DNA from: Alphaproteobacteria bacterium
Lineage (GTDB): Bacteria > Pseudomonadota > Alphaproteobacteria > Caulobacterales > Caulobacteraceae
Direction: 5' to 3'
NCBI GenBank assembly: GCA_028869395.1
Contig: JAGWSE010000084.1
Location: forward strand, 1-6,065
Length of the DNA stretch: 6,065 bases
In this document: piece after piece, positions 1-4,984 of the stretch
How positions within the stretch are numbered: the first letter of the stretch is position 1
How the letters are laid out: each line of letters opens with the position of its first letter
The notes under the pieces: generated by a model
Database searches by the model: none
Seen by the model: only the letters and a program-made list of their open reading frames with translations
Told to the model about the DNA's origin: nothing
Made by a program: the position numbers and the translations under genes

Positions 1-16
1 CCACAGGAGAAGCGGC

Positions 17-796
17 ATGAGCCACGAGACGCACCGCCGCGGCTGGCTGAAGGCGCTGGGCGCATCGGCCGGCGGGCTCCTGCTGGGGGCCTGCGACAAG
101 ATCACCGAGAATCCGGAGAGCCTCGCCGTGCTGCGGAGCGCCGAAGGCCTGACCCGCCGCGCGCAGCGGTTGGTCGTCAACCGAAAGGCGCTCGCCCGCG
201 AATATCCGGCCGCCGACATCTCCCCTGACTTCAAGCCCAACGGGACGATCCATCCGCAGGACGCCGACTACCTGGCCCTGGCGGCGAACGGCTTCGCCGA
301 CTTCCGCCTGGTGGTTGACGGCCTCGTGGAACGGCCGCTGTCGCTCACGCTCGGTGACCTGCGCGGCGCGCCGGGCCGAACGCAGATCACCCGCCACGAC
401 TGCGTCGAGGGTTGGTCCTCGATCGGCAAGTGGACCGGGGCGCGGCTGGGACCGTTGCTGGACCGCGCCGGACTCAAGCCGAACGCGCGCTACATCGTCT
501 TCCATTGCGCCGATACGCTCGATCCGAACGCCCCGCCCGGCGGGGGCAAGTACTACGAGAGCATCGACCTGATCGACGCCTACCATCCACAGACGATCCT
601 CGCCTACGCAATGAACGATCGCCCGCTCGCCATCCCGCACGGCGCGCCGGTGCGGCTGCGGGTCGAGCGCCAGCTCGGCTACAAGCAGGCCAAGTATGTG
701 ATGCGCCTGGAAGCGGTGGAGGATTTCACCCATATCGCCCAGGGCAGGGGCGGCTTCTGGGAGGATCGCGGCTACGAATGGTACGCCGGGATCTGA
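17..796 (+). CDS. Tat-exported molybdopterin-dependent oxidoreductase (sulfite oxidase / MsrP-like fold), probable lipoprotein
   Basis: A 259-residue protein of the oxidoreductase molybdopterin-binding family (sulfite oxidase/MsrP superfamily), expected to carry Mo-molybdopterin and act in the periplasm. The N-terminus has a twin-arginine motif (H-R7-R8-G-W-L-K), as expected for export of a folded cofactor enzyme. A hydrophobic stretch follows, ending in a lipobox-like L-G-A-C with Cys26, so it is probably membrane-anchored by lipid. Cys129 in RHDCVEGWSSIGKW is the expected molybdenum ligand. The later HGAPVRLRV and GYKQAKYV segments (about residues 209-227) and the terminal GYEWYAGI are typical of this family. 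The start is supported by AGGAGA at 5-10, six bases upstream of the ATG. Its length fits a single catalytic domain with no fused heme or dimerisation domain, so electrons must come from or go to a separate partner; a membrane cytochrome b just upstream is possible but outside the window. The substrate cannot be read from sequence. Family sure, reaction unsure. Confidence 0.9.
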   Translation: MSHETHRRGWLKALGASAGGLLLGACDKITENPESLAVLRSAEGLTRRAQRLVVNRKALAREYPAADISPDFKPNGTIHPQDADYLALAANGFADFRLVVDGLVERPLSLTLGDLRGAPGRTQITRHDCVEGWSSIGKWTGARLGPLLDRAGLKPNARYIVFHCADTLDPNAPPGGGKYYESIDLIDAYHPQTILAYAMNDRPLAIPHGAPVRLRVERQLGYKQAKYVMRLEAVEDFTHIAQGRGGFWEDRGYEWYAGI

Positions 797-816
797 GCCC
801 TCCGCTTTGCGCGCGC

Positions 817-836
817 CGGCCGCCCGAGGTCGGCCG
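817..836. other. GC-rich inverted repeat between the molybdoenzyme and DUF808 genes
   Basis: CGGCCG at 817-822 pairs with CGGCCG at 831-836 around an 8-nt loop, within the 59-nt gap between the two rightward genes. No T-run follows, so it does not look like an intrinsic terminator. It could be an RNA hairpin between cistrons, or chance in GC-rich DNA. Confidence 0.25.
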
Positions 837-855
837 CCTCATCCAGGGAGCCTGA

Positions 856-1788
856 ATGGCGTCCGGTCTCGCCGCGCTTCTCGACGACGTCGCCGCCATC
901 GCCAAGCTCGCCGCCGCCTCGCTGGACGACGTGGCCGGAGCCGCCGGCAAGGCGGGCTCCAAGGCGGTCGGCGTGGTGGTGGACGACACCGCGGTCACCC
1001 CAGCCTACACCGTCGGCTTCACCCCCGACCGCGAGCTGCCGATCGTCTGGAAGATCGCGCTGGGGTCGCTGCGCAACAAGTTCCTGATCCTGCTTCCGGG
1101 CGCCTTGGCGCTCAGCGTCTTCGCGCCCTGGGCGGTCACGCCGCTGCTGATGCTGGGCGGCGGCTATCTCTGCTACGAGGCGGCGGAGAAGATCGCGGAG
1201 GCGGTGGGCGGCCACGGCGAGGCCGAAGGCCCCCAGTCGCTGGCGCTGACATCGCAGGCGCTGGAGGCGGAAAAGGTGCGCGGGGCCATCCGCACAGACC
1301 TGATCCTGTCCGGTGAGATCATGGCCATCTCGCTCGCAACGGTGGCGGACCAGCCGTTCGCCGTGCGCGCCGCGTCGCTCGCCGCCGTGGGCCTGCTCCT
1401 GACCATGGCCGTCTATGGCGTGGTCGGTCTGATCGTGAAGATGGACGACATCGGCCTGCACCTGGCGAAGCGGCGCGGCGCTTTCGTGCGCCGCGCGGGC
1501 GCGCTCCTCGTGCGCGCCATGGCGCCATTGCTGGAGTCGCTGGGCGTCGTCGGGACCGTCGCCATGCTTTGGGTCGGAGGCGGGATCATCGTGCATGGCC
1601 TCGAGCGGTTCCACGCCCCGCCGATCCCCGGCTGGGTGGAGGCGCTGTCCCACTGGGCGCGAGGCGCGCCGTTCGCGGGCGCGGCGTTCGGGCGGCTGGC
1701 CTTCGCCGTCGCCTCGGCGCTCACCGGCCTCGCCGTGGGGGCGATGGTGCTCGCCGGCGAGCGCTTGTGGACGCGGTGGCGCCGATAG
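856..1788 (+). CDS. DUF808 family inner-membrane protein (YedI-like)
   Basis: A 310-residue membrane protein matching the DUF808/YedI family (E. coli YedI is of similar length, about 305 residues). The opening MASGLAALLDDVAAIAKLAAASLDDVAGAA is the family's hallmark N-terminus, followed by the conserved soluble stretch with VVDDTAVTPAYTVGF (about residues 41-55) and ELPIVWKIALGSLRNK (60-75). Hydrophobic segments lie at roughly 76-106, 173-195, 225-248 and 278-300, and a charged region with LEAEKVRGAIRTDLILSGE sits at about 136-154. A ribosome-binding site AGGGAG (845-850) stands 5 nt before the ATG. The molecular function of the family is unknown; it is often loosely labelled a transporter without direct proof. 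It lies 59 nt downstream of the molybdoenzyme gene on the same strand, so co-transcription is possible, but no functional link is evident. Its stop is 3 nt from the stop of the convergent transporter gene. Confidence 0.9.
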   Translation: MASGLAALLDDVAAIAKLAAASLDDVAGAAGKAGSKAVGVVVDDTAVTPAYTVGFTPDRELPIVWKIALGSLRNKFLILLPGALALSVFAPWAVTPLLMLGGGYLCYEAAEKIAEAVGGHGEAEGPQSLALTSQALEAEKVRGAIRTDLILSGEIMAISLATVADQPFAVRAASLAAVGLLLTMAVYGVVGLIVKMDDIGLHLAKRRGAFVRRAGALLVRAMAPLLESLGVVGTVAMLWVGGGIIVHGLERFHAPPIPGWVEALSHWARGAPFAGAAFGRLAFAVASALTGLAVGAMVLAGERLWTRWRR

Positions 1789-1791
1789 GAC

Positions 1792-2766
1792 TCAGCCGCA
1801 GCGCAGGCCCAGATGGTTCCGGCGCCGGGCGAGGTAGGTCTCGGGCGTCTGCGGCTTCACGAAGAGCGTCACGATCTGCGGGTGGACCCGGCAGACTTCG
1901 GCCTCGATGCGCGAGACGATCGCCTCGATTTGCGGCGCGCGCAGGTCATCCTCGAACTCGAGGCTGAGGGCCGCGACCACCTGGTCTGGGGCGAGCTGAA
2001 CGGTGATCAGGCCGTTGGCGGCGCGCACGCCCGCCTGCGACGCGGCGATGGAAAGCACCGAGGTGGCCAGCACCGGGTTCGCGGCCTCGCCGATCAGCAG
2101 GCTCTTTGATTCGCGGGCGAGCAGGACGGCGGTCGCGCCGAGGATCAGGCCGATGACGATCGAAGCCGCCCCGTCGAACCGGGGCTCTCGCGTGAGCTGG
2201 ACGGCGAGGTTGCCGAGCGCCGCCACCACGATGCCGAGCAGGGCGGCGCTGTCCTCGAACAGCACCATGAAAGACGGTGGATCCTTGCTCCGCCGGAACG
2301 CCTCATAGAAGCCGAACTCGCCCCTCGCCTCGGAGAACTGGCGGAAGGAGATCCACCAGGACGCGCCCTCGAAGATCGCGGCGAACGCCAGGACCACATA
2401 GTTCACCAGCGGGTTGCGGATAGGCTCGGGCGTGCGCAGGTGCAGCCAGCCCTCGTATAGCGAGGTGCCGCAGCCGAGCGCGAAGACGAGCAGGGCGACG
2501 ATGAAGCTCCAGAAGTAGAGCTCGCGGCCATAGCCCAGCGGATGTTCGCGGTCGGGCCCCTGGTTGGCGCGCCTCAGCCCATGCAGCAGCAGGATCTCGT
2601 TGGCGCTGTCGACGGTGGAGTGGATCGCCTCGCTCACCATGCCCGAGCTGCCGGTCAACAGGGCCGCGACAGCCTTGGTGGCGGCCACCAGGATGTTGCC
2701 GATCAGGGCCGCATAGACCGTGAAGGTGGAGGAGGGCGTCTCCGATGCGGCGGGTTCGGACGGCAT
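1792..2766 (-). CDS. Cation diffusion facilitator transporter, SLC30A9/ZnT9-like
   Basis: A 324-residue CDF-family membrane transporter, expected to export a divalent cation such as Zn2+ from the cytoplasm by proton antiport. Transmembrane helix 2 carries the metal-site pair H49-x3-D53 (EAIHSTVDSANE). The conserved HPLGYGRELYFWSF follows at 75-88. The helix 5 site is E171-D172 in FEDSAALLG, where classical ZnT/FieF proteins have HxxxD or DxxxD; this EDxAAxxG form with the preceding SKDP (160-163) is characteristic of the ZnT9 branch. The C-terminal cytoplasmic domain (about 230-310) ends with VHPQIVTLFVKPQ, as in CDF ferredoxin-like domains. It follows the acid phosphatase gene closely and is probably co-transcribed. 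The start is uncertain: ATG at 2766 is used here, but an in-frame ATG at 2781 would add five residues (MRCGP), and neither has a clear Shine-Dalgarno site. Metal specificity cannot be stated from sequence. Confidence 0.9.
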   Translation of the reverse strand: MPSEPAASETPSSTFTVYAALIGNILVAATKAVAALLTGSSGMVSEAIHSTVDSANEILLLHGLRRANQGPDREHPLGYGRELYFWSFIVALLVFALGCGTSLYEGWLHLRTPEPIRNPLVNYVVLAFAAIFEGASWWISFRQFSEARGEFGFYEAFRRSKDPPSFMVLFEDSAALLGIVVAALGNLAVQLTREPRFDGAASIVIGLILGATAVLLARESKSLLIGEAANPVLATSVLSIAASQAGVRAANGLITVQLAPDQVVAALSLEFEDDLRAPQIEAIVSRIEAEVCRVHPQIVTLFVKPQTPETYLARRRNHLGLRCG

Positions 2767-2783
2767 AGGGCCACAACGCATGC

Positions 2784-2804
2784 GCCCCGGATTGGGCGCG
2801 GGGC
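2784..2804 (-). other. Intercistronic GC hairpin between phosphatase and CDF genes
   Basis: GCCCCG (2784-2789) and CGGGGC (2799-2804) form a perfect 6-bp inverted repeat with a 9-nt loop. It fills the gap between the phosphatase stop (2805) and the upstream possible CDF start (2781). It is followed by no T-run on the minus strand, so termination is unlikely. It might shield the CDF start or act as an mRNA processing or stability element; this is inference from position. Confidence 0.3.
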
Positions 2805-3614
2805 TCAGAAGGGCGAATGCGCGTCCAGCGCCGCCTCCCGGGCGCAGACGGCCGGATCGGGCCTGGGGCCGGTCCGGCGGACGGCGGCCAGCTCGGCCCG
2901 GGCGGCGTCCAGGTCGCTTCGGAACTGTGGGTTCCCGTGCAGGGCGGCCACCACGATGGAGCCGTTGAGCTGGCCCATCTCCACCGCGCTCAGGGAGTGC
3001 ACGCCGCAGACCAGCCGGTTCTCCCCGAAAGCGCGGGCGCGGACCAGGATGGGCGTCGCGCGGTCGGGGACGAGCTCGGCCATGATCAGGCCGACCGTCC
3101 AGGCCCAGGTGTTGTGGCCGGACGGGTAGTCCGGGCTGGCGGCCAGGGCGGCCGTGCGCCCGACACAGATCGGGCCTTCGTCGCGCAGATAGGGGCGGGG
3201 GCGCTTGTAGATGTCCTTCGGCAGGTTGGTCGCGCGGCCTACGTCCGGGGCGAGCTTGCGGAGCAGGGCGAAGGTGCGTGGCGCGTTCTGCGGGGTCAGC
3301 TCCACGCCGACGGCGCAGGCGAGGTCCTTCACGATCCCGGCCTGGTCGGCGTCGTTCTGCGCCTGGGTCCAGCGCGCCGTTCCCTGCAAGGTGCGGGTCG
3401 CGCGGAACACCTCGCGGTCGGCCACGTCGCGCGGGTCGCCGGGCGCGGGGGCGGGCGGCAGGATGGCGTAGGTGTCGGGCAGGCCGGCCCCGAGATATCC
3501 GGAGGCGCGTGCGACGCTGGCCATCGGTTCGGAGGTGGGCGGCGCGGTCCCGGGCTGCGCTGCGCCCATCGTGAGGAGGGCGGCCGCCGCCGCCAGGACC
3601 GTGGTGATCTTCAT
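2805..3614 (-). CDS. Secreted class A non-specific acid phosphatase (PAP2 superfamily)
   Basis: A 269-residue PAP2-superfamily enzyme of the bacterial class A acid phosphatase type, expected to hydrolyse phosphomonoesters in the periplasm. The first 19-20 residues (MKITTVLAAAAALLTMGAA) form a Sec signal peptide, with likely cleavage near A19/Q20. The phosphatase motifs appear in order: K133-x6-R140-P141 (KDIYKRPRP), P164-S-G-H167 (DYPSGHNTW), and the third motif around R200-x5-H206 (NRLVCGVHSLSA). The third motif departs from the canonical SRx5Hx3D: the leading Ser is Asn199 and the terminal Asp is Ala210, with Glu212 two residues further on. Lys, both Arg and both His are retained, so activity is plausible. 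The start is supported by minus-strand AGGGAG (3627-3622), 7 nt before the ATG. It is the first gene of a probable two-gene unit with the downstream CDF transporter. The physiological substrate is unknown. Confidence 0.9.
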   Translation of the reverse strand: MKITTVLAAAAALLTMGAAQPGTAPPTSEPMASVARASGYLGAGLPDTYAILPPAPAPGDPRDVADREVFRATRTLQGTARWTQAQNDADQAGIVKDLACAVGVELTPQNAPRTFALLRKLAPDVGRATNLPKDIYKRPRPYLRDEGPICVGRTAALAASPDYPSGHNTWAWTVGLIMAELVPDRATPILVRARAFGENRLVCGVHSLSAVEMGQLNGSIVVAALHGNPQFRSDLDAARAELAAVRRTGPRPDPAVCAREAALDAHSPF

Positions 3615-3725
3615 TCGCGAGCTCCCTGCCGGCGCCCACGCTCCCCCAGGCGCGGGCCAAATTCAATCTCGGCTTTGAGTTCAGCCCAGTGTGGCGCGCT
3701 CCAAATTAAGAATATTGACTAGACG
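3615..3725. promoter_or_regulatory. Divergent intergenic region, AT-rich next to the DUF2089 gene
   Basis: This 111-nt gap separates the divergent phosphatase and DUF2089 genes, so it must hold promoters for both. The stretch 3701-3745 is markedly richer in A/T than its surroundings (for example AAATTAAGAATATTGACT at 3703-3720), as expected for a promoter or a regulator-binding site. I could not assign a convincing -35/-10 pair on either strand: TTGAGT at 3675-3680 and TTGACT at 3715-3720 are -35-like but lack good partners at normal spacing. The placement is positional inference. Confidence 0.5.
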
Positions 3726-4130
3726 ATGCAGAAAATTGATTGTGCGCCCATGGCTGAGACGAAAACCCAAGAATGGCAGGCGCTGACGGACCTGACGCGG
3801 GGCCGTCCGATCCTCGTGGAGCGGATCCGGCTCGCCGACCGCGACATCGCCATCGAGGGTGCGTTCGAGCTGCCGAAGCTCGCGCAGCTGTCGGCCGAGG
3901 ATCAGGTATTCGTGGCCGCTTTCGTGCGCAGCCACGGCTCGATCAAGGAGATGGAGCAGGTGTTCGGCGTCTCCTATCCGACGGTGAAGGCGCGATTGAA
4001 CCGCATCGCCGCAGCCCTCGAGTTCGTGGAGCACGATCCCTCGCCCGGCCGCTCCGACGTGCTGGAGCGGCTGAAGCGCGGCGAGCTCACTCCGGAGGAG
4101 GCCATTGCTGAGTTGGAGGCCGCCAGATGA
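3726..4130 (+). CDS. DUF2089-type helix-turn-helix regulatory protein lacking the zinc ribbon
   Basis: A 134-residue protein resembling the DUF2089 family. The core at about residues 44-100 (IEGAFELPKL..., then LSAEDQVFVAAFVRSHGSIKEMEQVFGVSYPTVKARLNRI) reads as a DNA-binding HTH, with FGVSYPTVKARL as the likely recognition region. In typical DUF2089 proteins the N-terminus is a CxxC...CxxC zinc ribbon. Here the corresponding segment (about 25-46, GRPILVERIRLADRDIAIEG) has no cysteine, so metal binding there is lost. The C-terminus (111-134, VLERLKRGELTPEEAIAELE) is a helical hairpin like the SHOCT-like motif that opens the third gene of this operon. ATG 3726 is the longest start, but there is no good Shine-Dalgarno site; ATG 3750 (MAETKTQEW) is an equally credible start giving 126 residues. 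It is the first gene of a tight three-gene operon and the likely transcriptional regulator of it. DNA binding and targets are inference. Confidence 0.8.
   Translation: MQKIDCAPMAETKTQEWQALTDLTRGRPILVERIRLADRDIAIEGAFELPKLAQLSAEDQVFVAAFVRSHGSIKEMEQVFGVSYPTVKARLNRIAAALEFVEHDPSPGRSDVLERLKRGELTPEEAIAELEAAR
4115..4119 (+). promoter_or_regulatory. Ribosome-binding site for the small membrane protein gene
   Basis: GGAGG lies inside the end of the DUF2089 gene, 7 nt before ATG 4127. It fixes that start over the internal ATG at codon 13 and supports translational coupling through the ATGA stop/start overlap. Confidence 0.75.
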
Positions 4131-4465
4131 CCGCCTTCCCCCGCGCGGTGCGCCGGTTCGGAATGACTGCGCTCGATCGCGAGGAGGCGGCTGCGCGACC
4201 GCAAAAGGCCTACCGAGCCGGGGGCGGGCGCCCCGCTCGGCGGCGGGTGGTCGTGCGGCTGTGGGTCCCGACGACGGCGATCTTCTGCATGCTCGCCCCC
4301 GTCCCGCTGCTGCTCGCGCCGCTGGCCTGGCTCTCGCCGCCCGCCGTCCGGTCCCGCAACCCGTACGCCGCCGTCCTCGCGATCGGCCGGACGCTGATCG
4401 CGCTCGGCGGCACGCTGGTCGATATCGACACGCCGGATGCGCGCGTGCGCGTCCGGCTCTTCTAG
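4127..4465 (+). CDS. Small putative membrane protein of unknown function, middle gene of the DUF2089/SHOCT-like operon
   Basis: A 112-residue protein I cannot name. Residues 1-44 are basic and Arg-rich. Residues about 46-70 (VPTTAIFCMLAPVPLLLAPLAWLSP) form one clear hydrophobic, probably membrane-spanning segment. Residues 79-98 form a second, weaker hydrophobic or amphipathic helix (PYAAVLAIGRTLIALGGTLV). The C-terminus is a short strand-like sequence, VDIDTPDARVRVRLF, resembling the end of the next protein (VDVDQERTKVRIYCE). The basic N-terminus suggests it lies in the cytoplasm. The gene overlaps the DUF2089 stop by 4 nt (ATGA) and has an excellent GGAGG site, so it is real and translationally coupled. 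Context suggests it is a membrane anchor or sensor for the flanking regulator-like proteins; this is inference. Confidence 0.75.
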   Translation: MTAFPRAVRRFGMTALDREEAAARPQKAYRAGGGRPARRRVVVRLWVPTTAIFCMLAPVPLLLAPLAWLSPPAVRSRNPYAAVLAIGRTLIALGGTLVDIDTPDARVRVRLF

Positions 4466-4468
4466 GAG
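4464..4468 (+). promoter_or_regulatory. Ribosome-binding site deciding the SHOCT-like start
   Basis: AGGAG overlaps the stop codon of the preceding gene (TAG 4463-4465) and lies 7 nt before ATG 4476. It rules out the longer in-frame start at 4437, which lies inside the previous gene. A nearer ATG at 4471 is in another frame and stops after two codons (ATG TCA TGA). Confidence 0.75.
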
Positions 4469-4475
4469 CTATGTC

Positions 4476-4901
4476 ATGAACGAAGATCGCCGCAAGGTCC
4501 TGCAGATGCTGGCTGAGGGCAAGATCAACGCCGACGAGGCCGAGCGCCTGCTGGACGCGCTGGACCGCAGCGGGCCGGCCGCGCCGCGCCCGTCGGCCGT
4601 CGCGGGCAACGGCGCCCCCAAGTACCTGCGTGTCGCGGTCGACACCGAGGAGGGCGGGGACGGGCCGACAAAGGTGAACATCCGGGTGCCCATGTCGCTG
4701 CTGCGCGCGGGCGTTCGGCTGACGAGCCTGATCCCGCCGCAGGCGCGCGAACAGGTGAACGCCGAACTCGCCAAGAACGGCGTGCCCTTCGACATCGGCC
4801 AACTGAGGCCGGAGAACCTGGAAGACCTCGTCGACCAGCTCAACGACCTGCAGGTCGACGTCGACCAGGAGCGGACCAAGGTCAGGATCTACTGCGAGTG
4901 A
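4476..4901 (+). CDS. SHOCT-like domain-containing protein
   Basis: A 141-residue soluble protein with no signal peptide or membrane segment. The N-terminal 30 residues (RRKVLQMLAEGKINADEAERLLDAL) form the two-helix SHOCT-like motif also seen at the N-terminus of YvlB/DUF4097-type proteins. A Pro/Ala-rich linker (about 32-48) follows. Next comes a conserved core, PKYLRVAVDTEE at 48-59 and KVNIRVPMSLLRAGVRLTSLIP at 66-87, then a helical region ending in VDVDQERTKVRIYCE. This order (SHOCT-like hairpin, LR-V strand, VNI-VP-SLL segment, terminal V-x-V...V-x-I-x strand) matches a widespread bacterial family of unknown function, often found beside DUF2089 genes. The start at 4476 is chosen for the AGGAG site. 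It is the last gene of the operon, 10 nt after the membrane protein gene and just before a strong terminator. Its role is unproven; a regulatory partner is plausible. Confidence 0.85.
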   Translation: MNEDRRKVLQMLAEGKINADEAERLLDALDRSGPAAPRPSAVAGNGAPKYLRVAVDTEEGGDGPTKVNIRVPMSLLRAGVRLTSLIPPQAREQVNAELAKNGVPFDIGQLRPENLEDLVDQLNDLQVDVDQERTKVRIYCE

Positions 4902-4928
4902 CTTGAGCGTCCTCCCCAGACGCGAAGA

Positions 4929-4959
4929 AGCCCGCCGCGGAGGCTCTCCACGGCGGGCT
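4929..4959. terminator. Strong hairpin terminator between convergent genes, probably bidirectional
   Basis: The arms AGCCCGCCG (4929-4937) and CGGCGGGCT (4951-4959) form a perfect 9-bp stem. After a C/A mismatch, the inner arms GGAG (4939-4942) and CTCC (4946-4949) add 4 bp with a 3-nt loop. The plus strand continues into TCTTTCC, and the minus strand leaves the stem with CTTCTTC, both moderately T-rich. It lies 27 nt after the SHOCT-like stop and 25 nt from the stop of the convergent gene, so it can serve both transcripts. Confidence 0.85.
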
Positions 4960-4984
4960 CTTTCCTGGCGCGAGCCGCCGGCGG

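Noticed and set aside
817..836. Possible intrinsic terminator after the molybdoenzyme gene
   Set aside because: The stem is only 6 bp of self-complementary CGGCCG and no T-run follows; listed only as an inverted repeat.
772..1653. 293-codon minus-strand frame opposite the DUF808 gene
   Set aside because: His/Arg/Asp/Gln-rich composition typical of the antisense of an Ala/Leu-rich membrane protein; no domain and no ribosome-binding site that I can defend.
1789..1793. GACTC (GANTC, CcrM-type methylation site) exactly at the convergent junction
   Set aside because: Other GANTC sites occur in the window (for example near 471, 1534, 2106 and 5940), so one at the junction carries no clear meaning.
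1792..3666. Apparent 624-residue fusion extending the CDF transporter upstream
   Set aside because: The first 300 codons lie in a different frame over the acid phosphatase gene, are low-complexity Arg/Pro/Gly-rich, and match nothing. The transporter begins at 2766 or 2781.
4853..4866. Perfect 14-bp palindrome GGTCGACGTCGACC
   Set aside because: It lies inside the SHOCT-like coding sequence and encodes the conserved QVDVDQ segment. Repeated Val-Asp codons in GC-rich codon use explain it; no sign that it is an operator.
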